IMG/VR virus record: IMGVR_UViG_3300018421_000017
Span: 19,130 to 83,129 of that record
Source: a virus
Direction: 5' to 3' (one strand)
DNA: 64,000 nt
Of the stretch, positions 58,242-64,000 are shown piece by piece. The translations under genes were made by a program, and so were the position numbers. Position 1 is the first letter of the stretch, and each line of letters opens with the position of its first letter. The notes under the pieces were generated by a model. The model was not told where the DNA came from. It worked only from the letters and a program-made list of their open reading frames with translations, and did no database searches.

Positions 58242-59308
58242 ACGTTTCGATAAAAGGCGTCCCGCTTGTAGTCCATGCAGCGGATGATGACGCTTCTAGA
58301 GCAAAAGGCCTTATGTACGCCGCAGATCTAGAAGAAAATTCTGGAATGCTGTTCAGGTGGCCCACATCTGAGCCTCGATCATTCTGGATGAAAGATACAG
58401 GGATCCCGCTTGATATTGCATTCATATCTGACACCGGCGAAATTATGAGCATACAAGAAATGGAACCCTTTAGTTTAAAGTCTGTCGTTTCGCCAGGTCC
58501 TGCTTCCTGTGCTCTAGAAGTTAACCGAGGATGGTTCAAAAAAAATGGGCTTCAAGCCGGCGATTTTGTAAATGGAGTATTCAACGACATGCCTAAGCTT
58601 AGTGAAGCAGTTGACTTACAAGAGCAGTCAGAATATAGACTTTCAGACGCCGACTTCTATTATAACGATGTCATAGATGATGTGATTAACGATGTCATGA
58701 GCCTCTTACCTGATGAAATGGGTGACGAGGAGATTGAAGTAGATGAAGTCTTCGACTATAGTTGGCCGTACCCTATAGATTCTGATGCATGGGCTGAGAA
58801 TTACGATGATGATTCTACACCTTTTTTCGAAGTAAACGTAGAGATCGTGCCAGTAGACTTTGAAGAGTCGCATCCGGGTTGGAACGTCGACGCTCATGCT
58901 GGCTGGGGTGGGGAAAGTGGTAGTGTGGAGATTACGATCAGTTTAAGACCCGGGTTCCAGGTTACAACTAAAGAGATAATGACCCTTGAGCGTGAGCTAG
59001 CCAATGTTGTCGCACATGAGGTACACCACCTGACCCAAGAAGGCGGCCCCTTTGAGAGACCGAGTTGTGCTAGGCTCCCGCCAGCCGAAGGCGATTCTTA
59101 CTACGATTATTTCACTAGCGCTTGCGAGGTACCAGCGTTCCTAATCGGTTTCCGAGCTGAGGCTTCCAGAACTGGTCGCAGCGTTGATGATTTAATCAGA
59201 GGTTATTTAGAAAATCAAGTTGGCGCGAAGCTTATTGATTTATCACAAGCGGATGATATAGCCAGCAGGTGGCTAAGTCACAGTAAGTGGAATAGAGAGG
59301 AAGAGTAA
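58238..59308 (+). CDS. DUF192 domain fused to zinc metalloprotease-like domain
   Basis: 356 residues, GTG start with 4-nt overlap. N-terminal DUF192 (about 1-115): RAKGLMYAADLEENSGMLF and SFWMKDTGIPLDIAFI. An acidic linker, then a metalloprotease-like domain with H260-E-V-H-H264 in NVVAHEVHHLTQE and a downstream SACEVPAF acidic ligand. Two domains not usually joined. No tag at the start. Function unknown; protease activity is inferred. Confidence 0.75.
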   Translation: MNVSIKGVPLVVHAADDDASRAKGLMYAADLEENSGMLFRWPTSEPRSFWMKDTGIPLDIAFISDTGEIMSIQEMEPFSLKSVVSPGPASCALEVNRGWFKKNGLQAGDFVNGVFNDMPKLSEAVDLQEQSEYRLSDADFYYNDVIDDVINDVMSLLPDEMGDEEIEVDEVFDYSWPYPIDSDAWAENYDDDSTPFFEVNVEIVPVDFEESHPGWNVDAHAGWGGESGSVEITISLRPGFQVTTKEIMTLERELANVVAHEVHHLTQEGGPFERPSCARLPPAEGDSYYDYFTSACEVPAFLIGFRAEASRTGRSVDDLIRGYLENQVGAKLIDLSQADDIASRWLSHSKWNREEE

Positions 59309-59310
59309 GT

Positions 59311-59676
59311 ATGTTTCCAATTTTTATAGAGAATTCCAGACTCCCAGTGTGGTTGTCCAAGATCGCACCCATCGATGTCTATGCATTTTCTTTTGCATTC
59401 CTTGTTGTCTGTCGTGGTGTGATGAGCGAGAAGACAAAGAATCATGAGACGATACATTACCGCCAACAGCTAGAGATGCTTTTTGTGTTTCAATGGCTGA
59501 TGTACGGGCTGTTTCATATCATAGGGTTGTTTAGATACAGGGACGGTAAGACCGCGTATTACGAGAACCCGTTTGAACGTGAAGCATATGACAATGATCA
59601 AAATCTCGATTACCTAAAGACGCGTAAACACTACGCCTGGGTGCCTTATATTTGGAAAAGAGCCGAACAGGAGTAG
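59311..59676 (+). CDS. Membrane protein with HExxH motif
   Basis: 121 residues. VYAFSFAFLVVCRG and LFVFQWLMYGLFHIIGLF hydrophobic segments flank H45-E-T-I-H49 (NHETIHYRQQLEML). C-terminus YYENPFEREAYDND is typical of small phage/bacterial membrane proteins of this type. Probably a metalloprotease-like integral membrane protein; activity unproven. Confidence 0.7.
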   Translation: MFPIFIENSRLPVWLSKIAPIDVYAFSFAFLVVCRGVMSEKTKNHETIHYRQQLEMLFVFQWLMYGLFHIIGLFRYRDGKTAYYENPFEREAYDNDQNLDYLKTRKHYAWVPYIWKRAEQE

Positions 59677-59678
59677 AT

Positions 59679-59891
59679 ATGAACAAGTTTAGAGTTGGGA
59701 TGCCAGTGTACCACTTTATGCAGATGAATAGAGTAGGGACGATCGTTGCTATTGAAGATGTGCCGCTTCAACACATGCACTATTCGACAGAGGGTACACC
59801 TTCCGTAGCTCGAAAAGCCAGAGTCAGATACCCTGACGGCACAGAAGTGCTTCATAGTTTTTCTGACTTGATGAGAGCAGACCTAGATTAA
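59679..59891 (+). CDS. Small SH3/KOW-like protein
   Basis: 70 residues from the ATG at 59679 (ACAGGAG upstream). FRVGMPVYHFMQMNRVGTIV followed by ARKARVRYPDGTEVLHSFSD is a clear small beta barrel, like the other short proteins of this type in the phage. Confidence 0.65.
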   Translation: MNKFRVGMPVYHFMQMNRVGTIVAIEDVPLQHMHYSTEGTPSVARKARVRYPDGTEVLHSFSDLMRADLD

Positions 59892-59894
59892 ATT

Positions 59895-59922
59895 TGTAAA
59901 CTGATATCCCCAAACATAAAAT
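59895..59922 (+). promoter_or_regulatory. Promoter TGTAAA-N16-TAAAAT
   Basis: -35 at 59895-59900, -10 at 59917-59922. Predicted start coincides with the ATG at 59928. Confidence 0.6.
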
Positions 59923-59927
59923 AGCAT

Positions 59928-60050
59928 ATGAGCATTAGACAAGCAGCTTACCGCAAGATGTCTAAAGTAGCCATTAAGCTGCTGGTTTTATATTGCGGTG
60001 TCTGTGTTGTCATAGGTGACGCTTTATCAAGGGAGTCAGATGCTAATTAA
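59928..60050 (+). CDS. 40-residue membrane peptide
   Basis: MSIRQAAYRKM then one hydrophobic helix AIKLLVLYCGVCVVIGDAL and a short acidic tail. The mRNA would be leaderless. Ends inside the next gene's start (ATG at 60040). Small and unconfirmed. Confidence 0.45.
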   Translation: MSIRQAAYRKMSKVAIKLLVLYCGVCVVIGDALSRESDAN

Positions 60051-60330
60051 AGAGTGTCAGCCCGGAGACTTTGTTGAAGCTCTTGGGTGGGATGTTGCAG
60101 TCAGTCGTAAGACAAAATCAGATATCCCTGTAGGCTGGCTGATTCCCCATGAGATGAATCACAAGAAAGCTCGAGAGCGTGGGTTCAAATCTACGTTGTT
60201 TTATGTCGGTCCAGTTTCGATCCACATTGACGACGTCAAGAGAAAGATGCATCACTTCTTAACATCGGATGGAGAGTCTGTTTGTTTAGAGGGTAATGAA
60301 TTTAGACTACTTTCTCTCTGTACAAATTAG
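60040..60330 (+). CDS. Small SH3-like protein
   Basis: 96 residues from the ATG at 60040 with AGGGAG upstream. KECQPGDFVEALGWDVAVSR, FYVGPVSIHIDDVKRKMHHF and EGNEFRLLSL are beta-rich with a helix. Unknown. Confidence 0.65.
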   Translation: MLIKECQPGDFVEALGWDVAVSRKTKSDIPVGWLIPHEMNHKKARERGFKSTLFYVGPVSIHIDDVKRKMHHFLTSDGESVCLEGNEFRLLSLCTN

Positions 60331-60346
60331 CTCGCTTTTATACTAT
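60319..60346 (+). promoter_or_regulatory. tRNA promoter TGTACA-N16-TACTAT
   Basis: -35 at 60319-60324, -10 at 60341-60346, 16-bp spacer, 10 nt before the tRNA 5' end. Confidence 0.65.
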
Positions 60347-60356
60347 ATCATCATGA

Positions 60357-60434
60357 GGGGCTATAGCTCAATCAGGTCAGAGCAACCGGCTCATAACCGG
60401 CAGGTTGTAGGTTCAAATCCTACTAGCCCTACCA
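60357..60434 (+). tRNA. tRNA with CAU anticodon (Met or Ile2), copy 1
   Basis: 78 nt with encoded CCA. Acceptor GGGGCTA/TAGCCCT (first pair G-U), D stem GCTC/GAGC, anticodon stem CCGG/CCGG with an A-C mismatch at 27-43, loop CTCATAA, T arm GTAGG-TTCAAAT-CCTAC. Anticodon CAU is used by Met or, after lysidine modification, Ile (AUA). The next gene is tilS, favouring tRNA-Ile2. Confidence 0.92.
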
Positions 60435-60459
60435 AATGTTTAATCGGAGAAATGAATCA

Positions 60460-61113
60460 ATGATCCGACTTTCTTTTAAGCTTCCTTCTGAGATTGCAGT
60501 TGCCGTTTCTGGAGGGGCTGATTCTATGGCAGCCCTTGACTTTTTGCGACAGAATAGAAGGGTCAAGGTCCTCCACTTTAATCACGGCACCCACGGCGCC
60601 TCCGCCGCCGAGAGGGTAGTAACGAAGTATTGTGATCTACACAATCTAGAATTGGTGGTAGGCCATCTTGATGAATCCCCTGATTCGGGACAGTCACTTG
60701 AAGATTTCTGGCGTCAAGCTCGTTATTCTTTTTTTAGTGACAGTTGCGGTGGTCTTCCTGTAGTCACATGTCATCACCTTGACGATGTGGCTGAGACATG
60801 GCTGTTCACCTCTTTGAATGGAAACCCTAAGCTTATTCCTTCTAAGAGAGACAATTACTTGAGACCCTTTCTGCAAACCCGGAAAGCCGTCTTTGAAGAT
60901 TGGTGTGACAGGAAAGACGTGGTGTATCACTACGATGAGAGTAACAACGACACGAGGTTTAATAGAAACTTCATCCGACATGAGATCATGCCTCGCGCGC
61001 TAAGGGTGAATCCGGGACTACATAAAGTTCTCCGTAAGAAGATCCAGCAAGATGTTGACGCTCATAGTTCTATCCACCAAGAAATGCGGATGATGTGGGC
61101 AAGCCTCACATAG
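60460..61113 (+). CDS. tilS: tRNA(Ile)-lysidine synthase, short form
   Basis: 217 residues from the ATG at 60460. PP-loop SGGADS (17-22), HFNHGTHG, CHHLDDVAETWLF, LRPFLQTRK and DESNNDTRFNRNFIRHEIMP: all core TilS motifs. The bacterial C-terminal domains are missing. It modifies C34 of tRNA-Ile(CAU) to lysidine so that AUA is read as Ile. It directly follows a CAU tRNA gene. Confidence 0.93.
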   Translation: MIRLSFKLPSEIAVAVSGGADSMAALDFLRQNRRVKVLHFNHGTHGASAAERVVTKYCDLHNLELVVGHLDESPDSGQSLEDFWRQARYSFFSDSCGGLPVVTCHHLDDVAETWLFTSLNGNPKLIPSKRDNYLRPFLQTRKAVFEDWCDRKDVVYHYDESNNDTRFNRNFIRHEIMPRALRVNPGLHKVLRKKIQQDVDAHSSIHQEMRMMWASLT

Positions 61114-61128
61114 TAACAGAGTTTAAGA

Positions 61129-61389
61129 ATGCTTAGTATTAAGACGGGTGATATTGTCAAGTTTAAACCAAAGTACTATGGCCCTAACCAACCTGACCAG
61201 TGGGTAGGTGTCACAGGTATAGTACTTGAGGTGATTGATGCCGACGGCTCGAACACTGGATTAGAAGTGCTAGTTCAGCATCCTGATGAGCCAGCACCGA
61301 TACCTGTTTTTGCTTTTGTTTCTGACGTAGAAAAGGTCAACTGTGAAGTCTGTGATTGTTATCCTTGTGATTGCCACCCTTGGGACTAA
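61129..61389 (+). CDS. SH3/KOW-like protein with Cys tail
   Basis: 86 residues. Beta pattern IKTGDIVKFKPKYYG, WVGVTGIVLEVIDADG, GLEVLVQHPDE and a Cys-rich end CEVCDCYPCDCHPW that could bind zinc. Unknown. Confidence 0.65.
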   Translation: MLSIKTGDIVKFKPKYYGPNQPDQWVGVTGIVLEVIDADGSNTGLEVLVQHPDEPAPIPVFAFVSDVEKVNCEVCDCYPCDCHPWD

Positions 61390-61391
61390 AG

Positions 61392-61940
61392 ATGATTACG
61401 TATGATTTCCCTCCTTCTACTCGTTCAATGACACGTAGAGAGAGGTATGCTGAAAAGCAGAAGACAGCAGAGTATCTACCAGTCATTATCGGCTGTGTTA
61501 ATTTCGAGCATGATGGAAACCTTGCTTTCGTGATGCGTGCCGCTGCATGTTTTGGCGTGAAAGAGGTCCATGTTGTCGGATCTGTGCCCCACCGCGCAGA
61601 GCTAAAGAAGCTTTCTGGATCAATGTGCGATCTCGTAGAGATTGTTCAGCATAAGAGTCCTCGTTCATTTATCGAGTGGTGTACAGATAACCACGTGAAG
61701 ATCGTAGCTGCTGAGCTTTGCGAAAAGTCTGAAAAGCTTCGTGATTATAATTTCATGTTTGAGGGTCTTACATGCATCTTTACCGGACATGAAACATCTG
61801 GAGTCCCTGGAGAGATTATTCATGTTGCCGACTGCGTAGAGATCGATATGAGAGGCCCAGGCTTTTGCTTGAACACCGCTCAGACGGCGAATATCATGTT
61901 GTATGAAGCATCAAAGCAGTACATCGGAGGTGCAGCTTGA
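61392..61940 (+). CDS. SpoU/TrmH-family RNA 2'-O-methyltransferase
   Basis: 182 residues from the ATG at 61392. SPOUT knot motifs: GNLAFVMRAAACFGVKEV (motif 1), FTGHETSGVPGEI (motif 2), GFCLNTAQTANIMLYE (motif 3). Ribose methylation of tRNA or rRNA; the neighbouring tRNA and TilS genes suggest tRNA. Confidence 0.85.
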   Translation: MITYDFPPSTRSMTRRERYAEKQKTAEYLPVIIGCVNFEHDGNLAFVMRAAACFGVKEVHVVGSVPHRAELKKLSGSMCDLVEIVQHKSPRSFIEWCTDNHVKIVAAELCEKSEKLRDYNFMFEGLTCIFTGHETSGVPGEIIHVADCVEIDMRGPGFCLNTAQTANIMLYEASKQYIGGAA

Positions 61941-62110
61941 AAGTAAAAGATCTTATCAAAATGTTAGAGCTCCAAGACCCTGAAGAGCGAGTCGTGATGA
62001 AGAACCTGCAGGCAGACCCTCGTGAGCGACCTCATGTATATGAACAGTTCAGAGTATATGAGCGTGACGGAGACGTCGTGGTCGACGCTTACAGGAAGGT
62101 CTATAAGTGA
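61937..62110 (+). CDS. Small protein, TTG start
   Basis: 57 residues, TTG start with GGAGG upstream and 4-nt overlap with the methylase. KDLIKMLELQDPEERVVMK then YEQFRVYERDGDVVVDAYR, a compact alpha/beta protein of a type common in phages. Unknown. Confidence 0.65.
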   Translation: MKVKDLIKMLELQDPEERVVMKNLQADPRERPHVYEQFRVYERDGDVVVDAYRKVYK

Positions 62111-62358
62111 TTCGTAGCTGCGAATTCATAGAAGCGCACAATGTCGATGCGCTCGGAAATAAGATCAAGTCAATATGGGTCCCTCGCCCGACAAGCTGGC
62201 TGGGAGGCTGGGCTCGACATCAGTGGCTTAAGAAACACTTCGGTCAAGAGTGCTCGATTGCGAGCCCTGAGTGGTGGAAAGTTTTGACAGACCGACACGG
62301 TCCACCAAAGGTACTTATCGAAGAAGACGGAGTTTACAGAGTGGAGAGCAAAGAATGA
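62107..62358 (+). CDS. Small protein, unknown
   Basis: 83 residues, GTG start overlapping the previous stop. Trp-rich (SIWVPRPTSWLGGWARHQWL). No family recognised. Confidence 0.62.
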   Translation: MIRSCEFIEAHNVDALGNKIKSIWVPRPTSWLGGWARHQWLKKHFGQECSIASPEWWKVLTDRHGPPKVLIEEDGVYRVESKE

Positions 62359-62504
62359 AGTGGGAAGTTAGACCCCTCGAGCCCGACGGCTGGGGAATTT
62401 TTTTGATGCAGAAATTTTGCAAGACCGATGAACCTGTCTGTTATGCGAGGTCAGCCTCGAAAGAAGCAGCCGAGCGTATGGTCAAGCGGATGAACGAAGG
62501 ATGA
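62355..62504 (+). CDS. Very small protein, unknown
   Basis: 49 residues from the ATG at 62355 (ATGA overlap). KWEVRPLEPDGWGIFLMQKF then a Lys/Arg/Ala helix ending in RMVKRMNEG. Unknown. Confidence 0.55.
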   Translation: MKWEVRPLEPDGWGIFLMQKFCKTDEPVCYARSASKEAAERMVKRMNEG

Positions 62505-62800
62505 GGTGCCACAAGTGTGACGAGGGTGTCCTGCAGATAACAGCACTAACCCCGCCAGACGAAGGGTGGGCTATTGGCTGTAATCGGTGTGATTATTCCA
62601 GTTGGATCCCAACAGCAGACCAAATGGTAACAGCACAGCCTATGATTGCGCCAACAAAGATCAAGTGGAAAATCAAATGGATTCCTCAAAGGGAAAGCTC
62701 TTATCAAGGGCTATCTGAGCATCCACTAGATTGCCCTTGGCATAAAGATTGGCACGCTTGTAATTGTGGTTTATATAATACAAAGGAAGACGAAGAATGA
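62501..62800 (+). CDS. Zinc-ribbon-like small protein
   Basis: 99 residues, ATGA overlap. CHKCDEG plus CNRCDYSSW form a Cys4 zinc ribbon; CPWHKDWHACNCG may be a second site. Likely nucleic-acid or ribosome binding, given the tRNA neighbourhood. Confidence 0.65.
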   Translation: MRCHKCDEGVLQITALTPPDEGWAIGCNRCDYSSWIPTADQMVTAQPMIAPTKIKWKIKWIPQRESSYQGLSEHPLDCPWHKDWHACNCGLYNTKEDEE

Positions 62801-62850
62801 AAGTCGTCACCTAAGTCTAAACAAGAAGTCATAAATAATCTTCTAAAGCG

Positions 62851-62878
62851 TGTAAACGAACGGCCACTGTGATATAAT
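62851..62878 (+). promoter_or_regulatory. tRNA promoter TGTAAA-N16-TATAAT
   Basis: -35 at 62851-62856, -10 at 62873-62878. The leader that follows can fold as a hairpin (GGTGG/CCACC) before tRNA-Arg. Confidence 0.8.
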
Positions 62879-62957
62879 CTAAATGTTGGTGGGGATGGAA
62901 ACTAACCACCGCGACCTTTGAAAACTTAATAGCGAAAAGCATTTAGTTATTGTGAAT

Positions 62958-63239
62958 GCGCTCATAGCTCAGCTGGATAGAGCAACGGCCTTTAAGCAAT
63001 AGGAGCCTCATATTGGAAACAGTATGTTGCGTACACTCTCAAATTCGGGGAAACCTTTAAAATGGCAATCCCGAGCCAAGCCTCGAAAGAGGAAGGTGTA
63101 GAGACTAAACGGGAGTGGCCTAAGTCCCAATGGGATATGGTTGAGAGATAGTCCAGACCACAAACACTTCGGTGGTAGCGAAAGCTATAGTGGTAAGCTA
63201 AGCCGTGGGTCCCAGGTTCGAGTCCTGGTGAGCGCGCCA
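62958..63239 (+). tRNA. tRNA-Arg(UCU) interrupted by a group I intron
   Basis: Exons 62958-62992 and 63198-63239. Acceptor GCGCTCA/TGAGCGC with discriminator G and encoded CCA, D stem GCTC/GAGC, anticodon stem ACGGC/GCCGT. The spliced loop reads CTTCTAA, giving anticodon UCU. The intron lies between positions 34 and 35. Bacterial tRNA-Arg also has GCGC ends and discriminator G. Confidence 0.88.
62993..63197 (+). other. Group I intron (IC3-like) in tRNA-Arg
   Basis: 205 nt. Core segments in order: AATTCGGGGAAACC, GGCAATCCCGAGCCAAGCC, GGAAGGTGTAGAGACTA, GAGATAGTCCAGACC. These match the cyanobacterial/plastid tRNA-Leu intron. Exon CTT pairs with GAG in the intron start (U-G at the splice site) and the intron ends in G. 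No homing endonuclease. Confidence 0.88.
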
Positions 63240-63250
63240 TTTATGTGGGG

Positions 63251-63331
63251 GACACAGACCAGAGAGAAACAGGTGATGCTGGCTCGTGGTTGCGTAAGCG
63301 TGGTCGAAGTACTGACCTTACAGGCTGTGTC
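63251..63331 (+). ncRNA. Possible structured RNA between tRNAs
   Basis: 81 nt closed by a 7-bp stem GACACAG/CTGTGTC, with inner CCAG/CTGG and GGTC/GACC stems. Not a normal tRNA (no T loop consensus, no CCA). Could be a decayed tRNA or small RNA. Confidence 0.35.
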
Positions 63332-63333
63332 TA

Positions 63334-63367
63334 GATGAGGAAGCTGGGAACCTCATCACTTTTTCTT
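63334..63367 (+). terminator. Terminator of tRNA-Arg unit
   Basis: GATGAGG/CCTCATC 7-bp stem (63334-63340 with 63351-63357) followed by ACTTTTTCTT. Confidence 0.85.
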
Positions 63368-63390
63368 CAAAAAATATATCGCTGAAGTCT

Positions 63391-63418
63391 TGTAAACACA
63401 GGTCCTTGGAGATATAAT
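63391..63418 (+). promoter_or_regulatory. tRNA promoter TGTAAA-N16-TATAAT
   Basis: -35 at 63391-63396, -10 at 63413-63418. The leader contains a hairpin AAGTTGGTGG...CCAC-CAACTT before tRNA copy 2. Confidence 0.8.
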
Positions 63419-63462
63419 CTAAAAGTAAAAGTTGGTGGAAATACCACACAACTTCAAAATAC

Positions 63463-63540
63463 GGGGCTATAGCTCAATCAGGTCAGAGCGTCCGGCTCAT
63501 AACCGGCAGGTTGTAGGTTCAAATCCTACTAGCCCTACCA
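63463..63540 (+). tRNA. tRNA with CAU anticodon (Met or Ile2), copy 2
   Basis: 78 nt with CCA; differs from copy 1 only by GT for AA at positions 26-27. Same loop CTCATAA and acceptor. Cotranscribed with tRNA-Leu. Confidence 0.92.
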
Positions 63541-63545
63541 ATTTT

Positions 63546-63869
63546 GGCTGAATGGTGGAATCGGTATACACAGGAGACTTCGCGGGATCAAGGTAAAAAC
63601 TTGATCAAATATTGAGCACCTTGGGAGAAATCCCATGAGTGAATCTGGTCAAATTCGGGGAAACCTTAACAGATAAAGCTGATGGCAATCCCGAGCCAAG
63701 CCCGAAAGGGAAGGTGTAGAGACTTGACGGCCAGCCCTTAACAGGTAATGCTGAAGGTGAAGAGAAAGTCCAGACCACAAACAACTTCGGTTGGCAGTGA
63801 AAACTGTAGAGGGTAAGAAAATCTCCCGGTCACATGACCTTGCGGGTTCGAGTCCCGCTTCAGCTACCA
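63546..63869 (+). tRNA. tRNA-Leu(UAA) interrupted by a group I intron
   Basis: Exons 63546-63580 and 63818-63869. Acceptor GGCTGAA/TTCAGCT plus A and CCA, anticodon stem GGAGA/TCTCC, spliced loop CTTAAAA (anticodon UAA), long variable arm CGGTCACATGACCTTG of class II type, T arm GCGGG-TTCGAGT-CCCGC. Intron position is the same as in cyanobacterial tRNA-Leu(UAA). Confidence 0.93.
63581..63817 (+). other. Group I intron (IC3-like) in tRNA-Leu
   Basis: 237 nt. Core segments AATTCGGGGAAACC, GGCAATCCCGAGCCAAGCCC, GGAAGGTG-like TAGAGACTTGACGG and GAGAAAGTCCAGACCAC, closely related to the tRNA-Arg intron. Ends in G; no ORF of its own. Confidence 0.9.
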
Positions 63870-63905
63870 ATCATCGATATATTTATCAACAACAAAATCG
63901 TCATT

Positions 63906-63990
63906 GGGTGTTTCGGTGACGTTGCAACGCCGCTGGCGCCATAGTACATTATACCTAGTACATGTGAACCCAGGAGAAACACCCTCCTGG
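63906..63990 (+). promoter_or_regulatory. Alternative hairpins in a leader
   Basis: GGGTGTTTC (63906-63914) can pair with GAAACACCC (63976-63984), or CCAGGAG (63970-63976) with CTCCTGG (63984-63990). Both use bases 63976 and 63984, so they exclude each other. Confidence 0.35.
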
Positions 63991-64000
63991 TAGTAACATC

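Noticed and set aside
60357-60434. Initiator tRNA-fMet for the CAU t-RNAs
   Set aside because: The first acceptor pair is G-U and the anticodon stem lacks the three G-C pairs of initiators; elongator Met or Ile2 fits better.
62992-63240. Open frame on the minus strand across tRNA-Arg
   Set aside because: It is antisense to the tRNA exons and the group I intron; such frames are a common false protein call.
63649-63870. Open frame on the minus strand across tRNA-Leu
   Set aside because: Antisense to the intron and 3' exon, without a ribosome site.
1-64000. CRISPR array, insertion sequence, integrase or att site
   Set aside because: No regularly spaced repeats, transposase, recombinase or flanking direct repeats were seen.

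Overview
This window is part of a large, gene-dense tailed-phage genome, probably a jumbo-class myovirus-like phage of a Gram-negative bacterium. Evidence: almost every gene is on the + strand and overlaps its neighbour by ATGA or a few bases; tail-fibre-like, head-packaged and lysis-like proteins alternate with a full set of phage replication, nucleotide, chaperone, sigma-factor and translation genes; there are no host housekeeping operons, insertion sequences or CRISPR arrays. Lipoproteins and signal peptides fit a Gram-negative host. The host cannot be named from sequence alone.

Layout. 1-0.4 kb: 3' end of thyX. 0.5-5.3 kb: virion proteins, with four tandem LamG-like adhesin paralogs. 5.3-8.3 kb: DNA repair and nucleotide hygiene (MBD4-like glycosylase, Fpg/Nei glycosylase with a CTG start, all-alpha dUTPase, J-domain protein). 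8.4-19.1 kb: PHP-type DnaE polymerase, a thymidylate-synthase homolog with the dCMP-type Asp, UDP-galactopyranose mutase, a glycosyltransferase-like protein, nucleotide kinase, sugar epimerase, cupin, DHH phosphoesterase, MT-A70 methylase and dCMP deaminase. 19.1-30.8 kb: virion proteins, including SOD-like, ParB-like, PCD-like and sigma-region-4-like ones. 30.8-41.3 kb: PD-(D/E)XK nuclease, flap exonuclease, GroEL, a split sigma factor, peptide deformylase, ClpP and an FtsZ/tubulin-like GTPase. 41.3-43.6 kb, minus strand: alarmone-hydrolase-like HD protein, two virion proteins, a Cys-rich protein and a tmRNA gene. 43.7-59.3 kb: many proteins sharing an N-terminal tag, including an Ntn hydrolase, HAD phosphatases, GNATs, an ADP-ribosyltransferase-like protein, a cysteine protease and metalloproteases; also cysteine synthase and lipoproteins. 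60-64 kb: two tRNA(CAU), TilS, a SpoU methylase, and tRNA-Arg(UCU) and tRNA-Leu(UAA), each split by a group I intron.

Themes. (1) About 24 proteins begin with a short amphipathic helix ending in [LI]-x-E (typically LLREYIRELLxE). This resembles the T4 capsid-targeting sequence cut by the prohead protease, so I infer a large set of head-packaged, injected effectors. In one, cleavage would expose the N-terminal Cys of an Ntn hydrolase. (2) The 12-17 kb cluster could make a sugar-modified cytosine, possibly galactofuranosyl-hydroxymethylcytosine, and the repair glycosylases at 5.3-6.5 kb are the kind that would mend its deamination product. (3) The phage has its own translation and quality-control kit: tmRNA with tag ANNNYHYDNVALAA, ClpP, deformylase, TilS, SpoU and tRNAs. 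(4) Two promoter classes are visible: TGTAAA-N16-TATAAT, sometimes giving almost leaderless mRNAs, and an ATATTTA motif 19-37 bp before virion genes.
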